NCBI GenBank assembly: GCA_005223125.1 | Contig: NJBH01000033.1 | Span: 1 to 41,480 of the forward strand | DNA length: 41,480 nucleotides | Source of the DNA: Promethearchaeota archaeon Loki_b32 | GTDB taxonomy: Archaea > Asgardarchaeota > Lokiarchaeia > Sigyniarchaeales > SOKP01 | Reading direction: 5' to 3' | Shown: positions 24,561-33,120 of the stretch, piece by piece | Layout: every line of letters begins with the position of its first letter | Position numbering within the stretch: position 1 is the stretch's first letter | The notes under the pieces: generated by a model | What the model was told of the DNA's origin: nothing | Databases searched by the model: none | The model's input: only the letters and a program-made list of their open reading frames with translations | Position numbers and translations under genes: made by a program

Positions 24561-24704
24561 AAACCTGCTGTTCCATACCATAAGTGGGAGGAATACTGAG
24601 AGCGAGTTGAATATCTTGAGAAGAGACCAGAAACGTATTTTGAAGCAATTAAGGCTTCTGTAGAAAAACATAAATTTACAATATTTTATAAAAATAATCC
24701 TTAA
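24561..24704 (+). pseudogene. Remnant of a 2-oxoacid:ferredoxin oxidoreductase beta gene
   Basis: In the 300-base gap before the ABC transporter, the frame reads KPAVPYHKWEEY, TGA at 24597-24599, then ERVEYLEKRPETYFEAIKAS and EKHKFTIFYK. This matches the beta subunit at 22171-22310 at both DNA and protein level, with a small internal deletion after KFTI. The TGA replaces the AGA codon of the live gene. The amino acid differences (WEEY for WAEY, KRPE for KEPE) suggest the remnant came from a paralogue. Upstream of the fragment only AT-rich DNA is seen. Confidence 0.8.
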
Positions 24705-24757
24705 ATATAAATGCGTTCAATAAAAAATCATTATATCATTATTATAAATTTTCTTGG

Positions 24758-25597
24758 ATGAGATTGATTAAAAAAAAGGTGAATGTATTGGAAGAAATTA
24801 GTAAAAAACATATAAACTCTAATGGAAGTATTGATAATTCAAACACCATTGAAGTGAAGGATTTAAAGAAACATTTTATAGGGAAAAAAAGTTTTAATGA
24901 CGTTAAGGCTGTTGATGGAATTTCTTTTCATGTGAAAAAAGGAGAGATTTTTGGACTTTTGGGACCTAATGGGGCTGGTAAGACAACTACAATAAATATG
25001 CTATGTGGTTTATTAAAACCTACGGAAGGGACTGCTATAGTTGGAAGTTATGATGTAAGGAAGAATCTTAATAAGGTTAAGGAATTAATTAGTGTATGCC
25101 CACAAGAAGCAGCAGTATTTCCATTTCTTACAGGTAGAGAGAATATTGAGTATTTCGGTAACATGCACCTGATGTCGAAAGAAAAAATAAAAGAGCGCGC
25201 AGAAAAACTATTAAAGTTATTAGGGTTACTTGAAGCCAGTAAGCGGAAAGCAAAACATTATAGTGGAGGAATGAAAAGACAATTAAATTTATTAGTTGCG
25301 TTAATAAACGAGCCCAAAATTCTCTTCTTAGATGAGCCGACAGTGGGAATGGACCCTCGGGTTCGACGAAAAACATGGGAGTTTATTAGTTCTATAAAAA
25401 AACAAAATAGAACCATCATCTTGACAACCCATTATATCGAAGAAGCAGAAGCCCTCTGCGATAGAGTGGCGATTATTGACTATGGGAAGTTAGTAGCACT
25501 GGGACCTCCTAAAGAATTAATGGCAGAACACAAAGCTAAAAATTTGGAAGAAGTTTTTTTAAAAATTACCGGCAGAAGAATTTTGGAGGGGATTTAA
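24758..25597 (+). CDS. ABC transporter ATP-binding protein (ABC-2 type exporter)
   Basis: A 279-residue ATPase of the drug/antibiotic/lipid exporter class. Walker A is GPNGAGKTT, the Q-loop is VCPQEAAVFPFLTGRENIEYF, the signature is YSGGMKRQLNL, Walker B is ILFLDEPTVGMDPRVR and the H-loop is TTHYIEEAEAL. The first 30 residues are a Lys-rich polar extension before the ABC fold (IEVKDLKKHF). It is followed after 2 bases by the permease gene. It should drive the permease as a homodimeric full transporter. The substrate is unknown. Confidence 0.9.
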   Translation: MRLIKKKVNVLEEISKKHINSNGSIDNSNTIEVKDLKKHFIGKKSFNDVKAVDGISFHVKKGEIFGLLGPNGAGKTTTINMLCGLLKPTEGTAIVGSYDVRKNLNKVKELISVCPQEAAVFPFLTGRENIEYFGNMHLMSKEKIKERAEKLLKLLGLLEASKRKAKHYSGGMKRQLNLLVALINEPKILFLDEPTVGMDPRVRRKTWEFISSIKKQNRTIILTTHYIEEAEALCDRVAIIDYGKLVALGPPKELMAEHKAKNLEEVFLKITGRRILEGI

Positions 25598-25599
25598 TA

Positions 25600-26352
25600 A
25601 TGAAAAGACAAAGAATTCTAACTGTTTTTAGGACGGAAATGAAGAAACTGATAAGAACACCGATGTTTCTGTTTTTCTCGCTGTTTTTTGTCGCGATGCT
25701 TGTTATAATATTTGGACTTGTGCTTGGTAATAATTATGGATGGGGACCTGATTTAAGTGTTTTTGAACAAATGGTTCCGGGGATGTTTGCTTACTCAGGT
25801 ATTCTAACAATATTTACTGTCGCATCATCTGTTACTGGAGACCGCGATATTGGAGTGGAAAGAAGAATGAATACAACTCCAATTACCTCTGGAGAAGTAA
25901 TGATTGGTCAAATATTATCATATACAATTATACCAATCATCCAAACAGCTATAATGTTAATAACTGCGCTTCTCATAGGTTTTCGCCCAAATTTTTCTGT
26001 TGCTGGTGTATTATTGGTATTTGTTTTTATGATCTTTCTGTCTTTTTGCTCGGTCGGGCTTGGACTGATTACCGCTACTATTGCTAAAGATGCTAAAGCT
26101 GCAGGCGCTTTAGCTTTTATCTTTATCGTGCCACAACAGTTGTTTGGTTCATTCATATACATGGGTGAGGGAACAAAAGTAATTGGGTATTTTATGCCAA
26201 GTCAATATGTTACTGACGCTTTGTACCGAATTTCTTATGGAACCACTTTAACTGATGTGAATATTTGGATTGACCTTGTAGCAATTATAATTATAAGCTT
26301 TATAATATATGTTATCGGGTTAATATTATATGATAAGTATAAAAGCACCTAA
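25600..26352 (+). CDS. ABC-2 type permease
   Basis: A 250-residue membrane protein with about six hydrophobic helices of the ABC-2 permease type. Typical segments are an N-terminal amphipathic piece, MVPGMFAYSGILTIFTVASSV, ERRMNTTPITSGEVMIGQILSY (the conserved cytosolic coupling segment) and FIFIVPQQLFGSFIYMG. GGAGGGG lies just upstream of the ATG, within the ATPase gene end. It pairs with the ATPase immediately upstream. Two truncated 3' copies of this gene family lie at 33121-33350 and 36308-36395. Confidence 0.88.
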   Translation: MKRQRILTVFRTEMKKLIRTPMFLFFSLFFVAMLVIIFGLVLGNNYGWGPDLSVFEQMVPGMFAYSGILTIFTVASSVTGDRDIGVERRMNTTPITSGEVMIGQILSYTIIPIIQTAIMLITALLIGFRPNFSVAGVLLVFVFMIFLSFCSVGLGLITATIAKDAKAAGALAFIFIVPQQLFGSFIYMGEGTKVIGYFMPSQYVTDALYRISYGTTLTDVNIWIDLVAIIIISFIIYVIGLILYDKYKST

Positions 26353-26480
26353 ATTATAATTATATGCTTAAATCTATTAATTTCTTATTTTTTTTTACCC
26401 TTTTCTTTAACTTTCTATATTCTTAAAAAACAACAATCAAATAATGTAAATTTAAAAGAGGGGATTTTATTTTTAATAAT

Positions 26481-26810
26481 ATGGATGAAAATATTGATGA
26501 TTATATAAAAAAACAGAAATCTCCTCAAAAAGAAATTTATCAAATTATAAGGAACATCATATTAAAAACCTATCCAGACATTAAAGAGGAGATGAAATAT
26601 GGAGTGCCATATTATGGGAATAAATATTATATTGTTGCATTAAAGACCCATGTTAATTTAGGTTTCTCAATCAAGGGTTTAACAACAGAAGAAATTGGCC
26701 TTTTCGAAGGTACAGGAAAAACAACAAGGCATATAAAAATTAAGTCTCAAGAAAATATTGATGAGGAAAAAATAAAAAAGCTATTAAAAATGGTAAAGAT
26801 AAAAGATTAA
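26481..26810 (+). CDS. DUF1801 domain protein
   Basis: A 109-residue protein matching DUF1801 (YdhG-like, frataxin-type fold): DDYIKKQKSPQKEIYQIIRN, then YPDIKEEMKYGVPYYGNKYYIVALKTHVNLGF, and a final helix. Family members are proposed to bind iron or act as chaperones; the role here is unknown. It lies between the ABC transporter and the first Lrp-like regulator on the same strand. Starts at ATG 26481 after a GAGGGG 20 bases upstream. Confidence 0.75.
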   Translation: MDENIDDYIKKQKSPQKEIYQIIRNIILKTYPDIKEEMKYGVPYYGNKYYIVALKTHVNLGFSIKGLTTEEIGLFEGTGKTTRHIKIKSQENIDEEKIKKLLKMVKIKD

Positions 26811-26834
26811 GGTAATTAAATTCTAATTAGAATT

Positions 26835-27730
26835 ATGGACGAAACTGACCTATTTATTGTTAGAAAACTATTAGAAAACTCTTAGAAAACTCTCGCTTAA
26901 CTTACAGAGAATTAGCCAATATGACCGATATGTCGGTCAGCGGCATACATAAACGTATAAGAAACCTTGAAGATGATGGGATTATTAATGCTTATATTGC
27001 ACGACCTAGTCTAATAGCATTAAAATATCTATGGGTTGCGATTTTTGGCACTTCTAATGCAAAATCAATGGATGCAGTTAGTAAAGAGCTTGGGCAACAT
27101 GAAAATATCAGCATGGTATGCATAACTGGAGGAAAATTTATCTATATCAAAGCTTATTTAAGAGACATATCAGAACTTCAAGAATATAGTAGTTATGTCT
27201 CAAAAGTGGCTCATATTAGTGAGCCAACTGTAGGAATTATCAATGTGCCTTACATGATAACCCCAGAACCACTTACAAGGATTGATTATAAAATATTAAA
27301 GACTCTTAACAGAGATGCTAGGAAGCCAATATCAGATATTGCAGATGATGTAGGGCTCTCAGCTAAAACTGTTAGAAAACGATTAAACCGATTGATTGAG
27401 AATAAATTAGTTACATTTACCATTCAATGGACGCCGGCATATGCAAATAGTTATTTTACAATTTTTTATCTATTTTTAAACAAAGGTACTAATCTAAATA
27501 CTACAGTTCAAAATCTCAACGAGAAATTTTCTCAGAATATTGCATATTGCTTAACTTTTAGTAATATTCCTCACTTAATTTTATTTTGTACTTTGACGAA
27601 AACTTCTAAAGACACCCAGAGAATTCAAGAAGAATTGCAGACAGAGGGATTCAAGGATATAATTCCACATATTTTCTTATCGATAATGTGGTATAACTGT
27701 TGGGTCGATCAATTACTTAGAACAAAATGA
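26835..27730 (+). pseudogene. Lrp/AsnC-like regulator, frameshifted by an 11-bp tandem duplication
   Basis: Paralogue of the regulator at 29378-30262 (most of the sequence is the same). ATG 26835 begins MDETDLFIVRKLLENS and would continue with RLTYRELANMTDMSV, but three tandem 11-bp units TTAGAAAACT(A/C) at 26860-26892 place a stop after NS. Removing one unit restores the frame exactly. The ATG at 26921 yields a 269-residue protein that lacks the first 29 residues, including part of the first winged helix. The second HTH (DYKILKTLNRDARKPISDIA, then AKTVRKRLNRLIE) is intact. It may be inactive, have altered DNA binding, or switch by repeat slippage. Confidence 0.8.
26860..26892 (+). repeat. 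Three tandem 11-bp units causing the regulator frameshift
   Basis: Units TTAGAAAACTA (26860-26870), TTAGAAAACTC (26871-26881) and TTAGAAAACTC (26882-26892). The intact paralogue keeps this stretch in frame, and two units here would be in frame too, so the third unit is the insertion. Confidence 0.85.
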
Positions 27731-27768
27731 AAAAATTTGATAAGATTACGTTCCCAAATCTCAACCAA

Positions 27769-27810
27769 ATGGAAAAATTTTTGGAATTTTTTGTATCAAT
27801 TCCTTTCCAT
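27769..27810 (+). other. Hairpin downstream of the first Lrp-like gene
   Basis: ATGGAAA (27769-27775) pairs with TTTCCAT (27804-27810), and GGAATT (27783-27788) with AATTCC (27798-27803), leaving a loop of 9 bases and a one-sided bulge. It lies 39 bases after the stop, within the 346-base region 27731-28076. The rest of that region is AT-rich and is related to the region after the second regulator. It may be a terminator-like or regulatory RNA element; the following SDR gene is preceded by GGAGGAG. Confidence 0.45.
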
Positions 27811-28076
27811 TTCAGTGTAAAGATGTGAATTTTATTGATATTATTGATTATTTTTTTATTCGAAAGTTTTATGATTTTAAGGATAAATATGCTTTCCTTC
27901 TATTTAGTGGTTATAAGCCCCCTTTGCTTTTTTTTTTCTGTATTAGTGAACATAATCTTATTAGGGCCCCAAACTATATCATAATTAACAGATTTAAAAA
28001 AAAATGAAAGGAAAAAGAAAAATGATCTATGACAAAAAAAATTTAAATCCATATCACTACGGAGGAGATTATAAAA

Positions 28077-28961
28077 ATGATGAATAAACAGACAATACTG
28101 ATTGCTGGAGCGACCGGAAACATTGGGGGAGGTGCTGCGGTCGCTTTAGCAAAACGTGGTGCTAGAGTTGTGTTACTCGGGCGTTATTCCGAAAAATTAA
28201 AAGCTAGGGCGAATCTTATCCGTAGTGCTTTATCTGAAGCACAGATCGATTATCAGGATACGGACATTGCCATGCTGGTGGTCGACTTCTCTGATATGGA
28301 GTCTGTGAATCACGCGGCAGCCGAGGCTATGAACCGATTCCCGATGATAAATGGTCTGATACTATCTGTTGGCGTTCTTATCCAAAAAGGTCCGAAACTC
28401 CTGGACAGCGGTCATGAGGTGATGTTTGCTACAAACGTGATGGGGCCGTTTTTGTTCACCCAGCTGTTGTTAAAGAGGATGCAGCAATCAGACGGATTGG
28501 TCCTTCATGTGATTAAAAAATCCTATAAAGAAATCGATTGGGATGATCTTGAAAGCATCAGAAAACACAAGACAGATACGGCATACAACAGGACCAAGAC
28601 ATGCAACCTGGTGATCGCTGCGGAGTTGGCTCGACGATATGCTGGAAAGATCTCCTCTGTAGCATTCAATCCTACGTTCATCATCGATAAATCAGACCCG
28701 GAGTTGGACAAAAGGTGGCCATCCGGATTCATGGGTTTCTTCTGGCGGCTATTGACAGTACTCCTTGCAAAGCCACCTGCGGTCGCGGGTGAGCCTATTG
28801 CGGATCTGATGCTTTCATATCGAGATCGTAGTGCAATCAATGGAGCCTTGTTCAAACTGGATAAACGCGTCAAAAAACCTTATAAGGCAATGAATGACGA
28901 GGTATTAGGAAAAAGGTTGTGGGATGAGTTGGTTCTACTAACAGGATTAAAAGCTGAATGA
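28077..28961 (+). CDS. Short-chain dehydrogenase/reductase, probably horizontally acquired
   Basis: A 294-residue NAD(P)-dependent SDR. The cofactor motif is GATGNIGGGAA, followed by the Arg-rich VVLLGRYSEKL. The catalytic Tyr and Lys are in AYNRTKTCNL. It is longer than classical SDRs and resembles the retinol dehydrogenase/WWOX-like group with a C-terminal extension. The base composition differs sharply from neighbours: 33 of 60 bases at 28261-28320 are G or C, against 18 of 60 at 29881-29940. Codons such as CTG, GTC and CGG-type codons are much more frequent, which suggests recent transfer from a less AT-rich donor. GGAGGAG is well placed before the ATG. Substrate unknown. Confidence 0.85.
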   Translation: MMNKQTILIAGATGNIGGGAAVALAKRGARVVLLGRYSEKLKARANLIRSALSEAQIDYQDTDIAMLVVDFSDMESVNHAAAEAMNRFPMINGLILSVGVLIQKGPKLLDSGHEVMFATNVMGPFLFTQLLLKRMQQSDGLVLHVIKKSYKEIDWDDLESIRKHKTDTAYNRTKTCNLVIAAELARRYAGKISSVAFNPTFIIDKSDPELDKRWPSGFMGFFWRLLTVLLAKPPAVAGEPIADLMLSYRDRSAINGALFKLDKRVKKPYKAMNDEVLGKRLWDELVLLTGLKAE

Positions 28962-29377
28962 ATCCTGAGCACTTATCTTCAGCCTCATATTTCGCTTTCA
29001 GCTGCCGTCTCAATCAACTTATTTTTTATTTCTTTTTTTTGTTATATTTTAAGAAAAAATTGCCATCTATTTAATTCTTTATATCAATTTGTCAAGTGTT
29101 TTATTTCTATATAGTTTTGGCTTTCTTTTCCTTAATTTCATTGTTTTTCTTAAAGATATATTAAAATTCAATCAGGCAATGAGATTTAAAGAAATTGATG
29201 TGAAAACCTACACAAATGACGTATAAGATAAATTTTTTAACTGAATCTCTTTTTTATTTTAAAAAAATCTCTAGCAAGAGAACAAGATTTAGAATTCTAA
29301 CTATTTCAAAATATAAATAATAATGACAATTAAATCATATGCCTTCTAAAAATATTATTTAATTTCTTGTTAGATTT
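28962..29377 (+). other. AT-rich intergenic region with terminator-like T tracts
   Basis: The 416-base gap between the SDR and the second Lrp-like gene. T-rich runs at about 29022-29042 could end the SDR transcript. The rest is AT-rich without an ORF that resembles a protein, and the 3' part probably contains the regulator's promoter. Nothing else is recognised. Confidence 0.5.
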
Positions 29378-30262
29378 ATGGATGAAATTGACTTATTCAT
29401 TATTAAAAAGCTGTTTGTAAACTCTCGCCTTACATACCGAGAATTAGCGGAATTGACCGATATGTCCGTGAGTGCTACTCATAAGCGTATTAATAAACTT
29501 GTAGATGATGGGATAATCTCTGCTTTTATTGCACGACCAAGTGTAATAGCATTAAAATTTCTATGGGTTGTGATTTTTGGCACTTCTAATGCAAAATCAA
29601 TGGATGCAGTTAGTAAAGAGATAGGGCAACATGAATGTGTTGAAAGTGTTGCAATCGGGGGCGGTAAATTTCTCATTATTGTTGGGTTTTTAAGAGATAT
29701 ATCAGAACTGCAAGATTATAGTGGTCATGTCTCAAAAACCGCTCAAATAAGTGAGCCAACTATAGGAATCATAAATGTTCCTTACATGATAACCCCAGAA
29801 CCACTTACAACTATTGATTACAAGATATTAAAAACTCTTAATAAAGATGCAAGAAAACCTATAACAGATATTGCTGATGATGTAGGGCTTTCAGCTAAAA
29901 CTATTAAAAGACGATTAGATCGAATGATTGAAAATCATTTAGTTACATTTTCCATTCAATGGAAACCATTATATGATGTCAGTTTCATAACAATTTTTAA
30001 TCTAATTTTAAATGAAGGAACTGATATATATTCTAAAATTCAATATATTAACCAGAAATACTCTAAGAATATTGTTATTTGCTTTAGCTATAGTAATATT
30101 CCTAACTTGATTACATTAGAAACATGGGCAAGAACTGCTCAAGAATCCCAAAGAATTCAGGAAGAATTGCAAACTGAAGGGTTCAAAGATGTAATCCCCC
30201 AAATTGCTTTATCAGGAGATTATTATGATTGTTGGGTAGATCAATTACTTAGAACTAAATGA
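29378..30262 (+). CDS. Lrp/AsnC-like transcription regulator with two winged-helix regions
   Basis: A 294-residue regulator. The N-terminal winged helix is MDEIDLFIIKKLFVNSRLTYRELAELTDMSVSATHKRINKLVDDG. A linking domain follows, and a second HTH begins near residue 143 (TTIDYKILKTLNKDARKPITDIADDVGLSAKTIKRRLDRMIE). The C-terminal domain (SIQWKPLYD and beyond) is reminiscent of an effector-binding fold. The double HTH is unlike ordinary Lrp, which has one. It is the intact paralogue of the frameshifted gene at 26835-27730. It lies 284 bases upstream of a condensation-domain gene, as its paralogue lies upstream of the SDR, so a role in controlling the downstream gene is possible. Effector unknown. 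Confidence 0.8.
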   Translation: MDEIDLFIIKKLFVNSRLTYRELAELTDMSVSATHKRINKLVDDGIISAFIARPSVIALKFLWVVIFGTSNAKSMDAVSKEIGQHECVESVAIGGGKFLIIVGFLRDISELQDYSGHVSKTAQISEPTIGIINVPYMITPEPLTTIDYKILKTLNKDARKPITDIADDVGLSAKTIKRRLDRMIENHLVTFSIQWKPLYDVSFITIFNLILNEGTDIYSKIQYINQKYSKNIVICFSYSNIPNLITLETWARTAQESQRIQEELQTEGFKDVIPQIALSGDYYDCWVDQLLRTK

Positions 30263-30306
30263 GATATTTTTCTAAATTCCATTCCCAAATTTCAACTAGA
30301 TGGAAA

Positions 30307-30335
30307 ATATTTTGGTAGTTTTAGTTCCAAAATAT
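30307..30335 (+). other. Perfect 9-bp hairpin after the second Lrp-like gene
   Basis: ATATTTTGG (30307-30315) pairs perfectly with CCAAAATAT (30327-30335) across an 11-base loop. It sits 45 bases after the stop, at the equivalent position to the hairpin at 27769-27810 though the sequence differs. The 284-base region 30263-30546 otherwise holds a stretch similar to 27731-28000 and the ribosome binding site of the next gene. A third, imperfect copy lies in 37382-37490. Confidence 0.5.
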
Positions 30336-30546
30336 ATTCATTTGAGAGGAAAAAAGCGGATTTTATCAATATTTTTCATTTTTAATTAATTAAATATTTC
30401 ATAATTTCACCCATAACTTTTTATTCCTTTTATTTAAGGACTATAAGCTCTCATTGCTAATTTTTTTCTGTCCAAGTGAACATGCTTTTATTAGAGCCCC
30501 AATCTGTATTATAATTAACAAAAAAAAATAAAAAAGGTGGTAAAAA

Positions 30547-31941
30547 ATTACTCAACTACAAACAATTAAGTATGCGAAATATGAAAGAAAATTAAACTCC
30601 TTTGAAAGGAGATTTTTTAGGTCTCCTAATCAGACTATCTCTATAGTCGCTAGACTAAAAGGCAATATTTCGGAAGATGATTTAAAAGGTGCGTTATATA
30701 AAGTAAGACAGCAGCACCCGTTATTAGGAGTCCGAATTTACGTGGATGAAAACGGCGAACCCTGGTATACAAATGAAAAAGTTCCTGAAAATCCGTTAAA
30801 GGTAGTTCAACGAACATCAGATGGAGATTGGAATCGAGAACTCTTGAATGACTATAAAATACGTTTTAAATTATCAACAGGTCCATTAGCTCGCTTTATA
30901 TTATTGCAATCACCTGAGATTTCTGAAGTTCTCATCATTTGTCATCATGTAATATGTGATGGAACTTCTTTGGCTATATTAGCTCGTGATCTCCTTTTGC
31001 ATGTTGGTAATTCTGATCGAAAAGTACAAGAGATGGCAGAGCCCCCTTTAGCAACTCCAGATAATTTTCCAATAGATATAAAAATTGGAAAAGCCATAAG
31101 GTTCGCAATTAAAAAAATGAACGATTTATGGCAAAAGAAAAAATTAATCTTTGACGAAGAGGATGAAGATAACATCTTTAGAGCATTTTGGGACAACTAT
31201 AATTTTAAAATCATCTCAGTGGAATTAAGTGAAGAAGAAACATCAAATCTTGTTGAAAACTGTAGGCAACACGGAATAACTGTGAATTCAGCTCTTAATA
31301 CAGCTTTTCTAGGAGCACGTAATTCTATCCGAGGACCCTTTAAAGGAGGAAAACGAAATATTATGGTTCCTGTTAACACGCGAAACCACTATAAAAATCC
31401 TATAGGTGAACACGTTGGAGTTTATGTTTCAGGATTTGAGCTGAAATTCTCATATAATCCAAAAAAGGGTTTTTGGGAGAATGCTAAAATTTACAATGAT
31501 AAAGCAAAAGAAAATCTCTACATTAATAAAATATTTGAATTTGCTGCGATCACAGACCTCGTTGATCAATCTATGATAGATGCCCGTCAATTTACGTTTT
31601 TTGGTAATCTTGTTCCCTCAAACTTCAGTAGATATGAAAAAATTCATGCTTACTGTAATGATGAGAAGAATATAGCAAATAAGAGGGCAAAAAAGCAAAT
31701 TCCTAAATTACCTGTCATGGCTATTACCAATCTTGGTCTTTTGGATTATCCTTCAAAATATGGATCATTGGAGTTAGATCGTTTTATATTTGTGACTTCA
31801 GGCACTCCATATATCGAGCTTGTAATCCCTGTTGTCACGGTTGCTGGAAAACTAAGCTTTACAATTAATTACCTAGAAGAAATTACTGACACTGAAACAA
31901 TGGAAAAAATCAATATTGAAGTTTTAAAATATCTAAGCTGA
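30547..31941 (+). CDS. Condensation-domain-like acyltransferase, probable ATT start
   Basis: A 464-residue protein of the condensation domain/alcohol acetyltransferase superfamily. The catalytic motif HHxxxDG is seen as HHVICDGTSLAILA. FTINYLEE near the end matches the final strand. Such enzymes join an acyl group to an alcohol or amine without carrying an NRPS module; the acceptor here is unknown. The only canonical start further in (GTG 30742) would drop the first 65 residues (LNSFERRFFRSPNQTISIVARL, a conserved beginning for this family). ATT at 30547 lies a few bases after AAAGGTGG, and no ATG, GTG or TTG is available in that frame, so ATT is the best start. There is no acyl carrier gene nearby. 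Confidence 0.8.
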   Translation: MTQLQTIKYAKYERKLNSFERRFFRSPNQTISIVARLKGNISEDDLKGALYKVRQQHPLLGVRIYVDENGEPWYTNEKVPENPLKVVQRTSDGDWNRELLNDYKIRFKLSTGPLARFILLQSPEISEVLIICHHVICDGTSLAILARDLLLHVGNSDRKVQEMAEPPLATPDNFPIDIKIGKAIRFAIKKMNDLWQKKKLIFDEEDEDNIFRAFWDNYNFKIISVELSEEETSNLVENCRQHGITVNSALNTAFLGARNSIRGPFKGGKRNIMVPVNTRNHYKNPIGEHVGVYVSGFELKFSYNPKKGFWENAKIYNDKAKENLYINKIFEFAAITDLVDQSMIDARQFTFFGNLVPSNFSRYEKIHAYCNDEKNIANKRAKKQIPKLPVMAITNLGLLDYPSKYGSLELDRFIFVTSGTPYIELVIPVVTVAGKLSFTINYLEEITDTETMEKINIEVLKYLS

Positions 31942-32053
31942 GGTGATTTTTCAAATGCTGCTAATTAAGACCTCAAAAATTAACTCCCTTAATTTTTTTT
32001 AAGACAAAATAACATTAAATGAATTTTTTAAAAATCAACGTGGAGATATGTGA

Positions 32054-32536
32054 ATGAAATTATGGATAATATATAAGAACGGAATTGGATTCTCAAAGAT
32101 TATTGCTGAGATGCTCCAGGATCGCTTGGAGGATTACATCGATGTATCTGTAGGAACTGCTAAAAAGATAGATCCAGCTTTATTAGTTGAAGAAAGGTTT
32201 GAGTTTTTGATGATTGGAGATACTATAATTAAGGAAATCCCTAGTTCGGAAATTCAAAATTGGTTGTTAAAGTATTGGGAAATTTCAAATGAGAGAAAGA
32301 ACACTCTTAAAGCTATATCAGGATTTTATATTGTACAAACCGATATATCAGTTGAACCCTTATGGGTTGAATTTTTTAACAGTAAAGTGAGAGCAGAACT
32401 AATTTTTCCATCAATACTGCGGTTAAGGCTAAATGTGGAAGAATTATCATTAGAAAATGGAACTCCTGAACTAATTAAAAAATATTCGAACGATTTTGTT
32501 GAATTTATTATCAATAATAAAAATTCTATTAATTAA
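32054..32536 (+). CDS. Flavodoxin-like protein
   Basis: A 160-residue protein with a Rossmann-like flavodoxin fold pattern: LWIIYKNGIGFSKIIAEMLQDRL at the N-terminus in the place of the flavodoxin phosphate loop, then RFEFLMIGDTIIKEIPS. The loop lacks the T-x-T-G-N/T signature (here YKNGIGF), so FMN binding is uncertain. GTGGAGATATGTGA precedes the ATG. A second flavodoxin with a canonical loop is at 35699-36247. Function unknown. Confidence 0.55.
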   Translation: MKLWIIYKNGIGFSKIIAEMLQDRLEDYIDVSVGTAKKIDPALLVEERFEFLMIGDTIIKEIPSSEIQNWLLKYWEISNERKNTLKAISGFYIVQTDISVEPLWVEFFNSKVRAELIFPSILRLRLNVEELSLENGTPELIKKYSNDFVEFIINNKNSIN

Positions 32537-32565
32537 TATAAACTTGGAAAAGGTGGAGAATAACC

Positions 32566-32946
32566 ATAAATGTTTTTATTGTAGACGACGATATTTCAGT
32601 TTTAGAGTTATACAAAAAATTATGTGAAATATTGGGTTTAAACATTATTGATAAAGCAATGAATGGCGAAGAAGCTGTTAGTAAATTTCAGAATTTCATT
32701 ACCAAACCAGATTTAATTGTAATGGATTACCATATGCCATGAAAAAATGGTCTTGAAGCAACTCAAGCAATTTTGGAAATAGATAAAACAGCAAAAATTG
32801 TAATTGTAAGTGGAGATCCAACTATAAAACAAAAGGTATTAGCTTCAGGTGCAATTTGTTTTAAGGAAAAACCGTTTAATCTAACTCAATTATATCAACA
32901 AATAAATTTTTTTAAAGACCAAAAAAAAAAACGTGTCAAATGCTAA
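32566..32946 (+). pseudogene. Response regulator receiver domain with an internal TGA and ATA start
   Basis: A receiver domain (about 126 residues) beginning (ATA)NVFIVDDDISVLELYKKL. The acidic pair (DDD), the phosphorylated Asp in LIVMDYHMP, Ser in VIVSGDPT and Lys in FKEKPFN are all conserved. After MP the frame has TGA at 32740-32742, where the family has Gly or another small residue (MP-G-KNGLEA), then continues intact to TAA. A GGA to TGA change would explain it. The start is also unusual: after AAAGGTGGAG there is no ATG, and ATA at 32566 lies where Met is expected. It would be a single-domain regulator of a two-component system; no kinase is nearby. Confidence 0.7.
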
Positions 32947-33120
32947 ATAAAAAGATTGAATATATCAAGATTAACATCAAGAAATATCTTAAGAATAATG
33001 TATTAGGTTTAAATAGGAAAAGAACTAATTAAAATTAAAGGGACATAAATGTATCCTCTTTAAATAAAAAAAAAGGAAGAAAAGTTGTAGATTATGGACG
33101 AACAAAAGATAATTGAAACA
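32943..33120 (+). repeat. Duplicate of the region upstream of the 4Fe-4S gene at 37648
   Basis: This 178-base piece matches 37497-37674 with few mismatches and identical length. It includes the leader and the first nine codons of the 4Fe-4S gene (ATG GAC GAA CAA AAG...). At 33120/33121 it joins abruptly to a fragment of the ABC-2 permease gene, so the joint marks a recombination. Confidence 0.8.

Noticed and set aside
27825-28007. Open frame of 60 codons after the first Lrp-like gene
   Set aside because: No recognisable domain, rich in Phe and Lys/Ile runs from AT-rich DNA, and the DNA is related to the non-coding stretch after the second regulator where the frame is not kept.
30742-31941. 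GTG at 30742 as the start of the condensation-domain protein
   Set aside because: Sixty-five conserved in-frame codons precede it, with an AAAGGTGG site upstream of them.
32740-32742. TGA in the response regulator as a selenocysteine codon
   Set aside because: The position corresponds to a Gly or small residue after the phospho-Asp loop, not to a redox-active cysteine, and I see no obvious SECIS hairpin directly after it.
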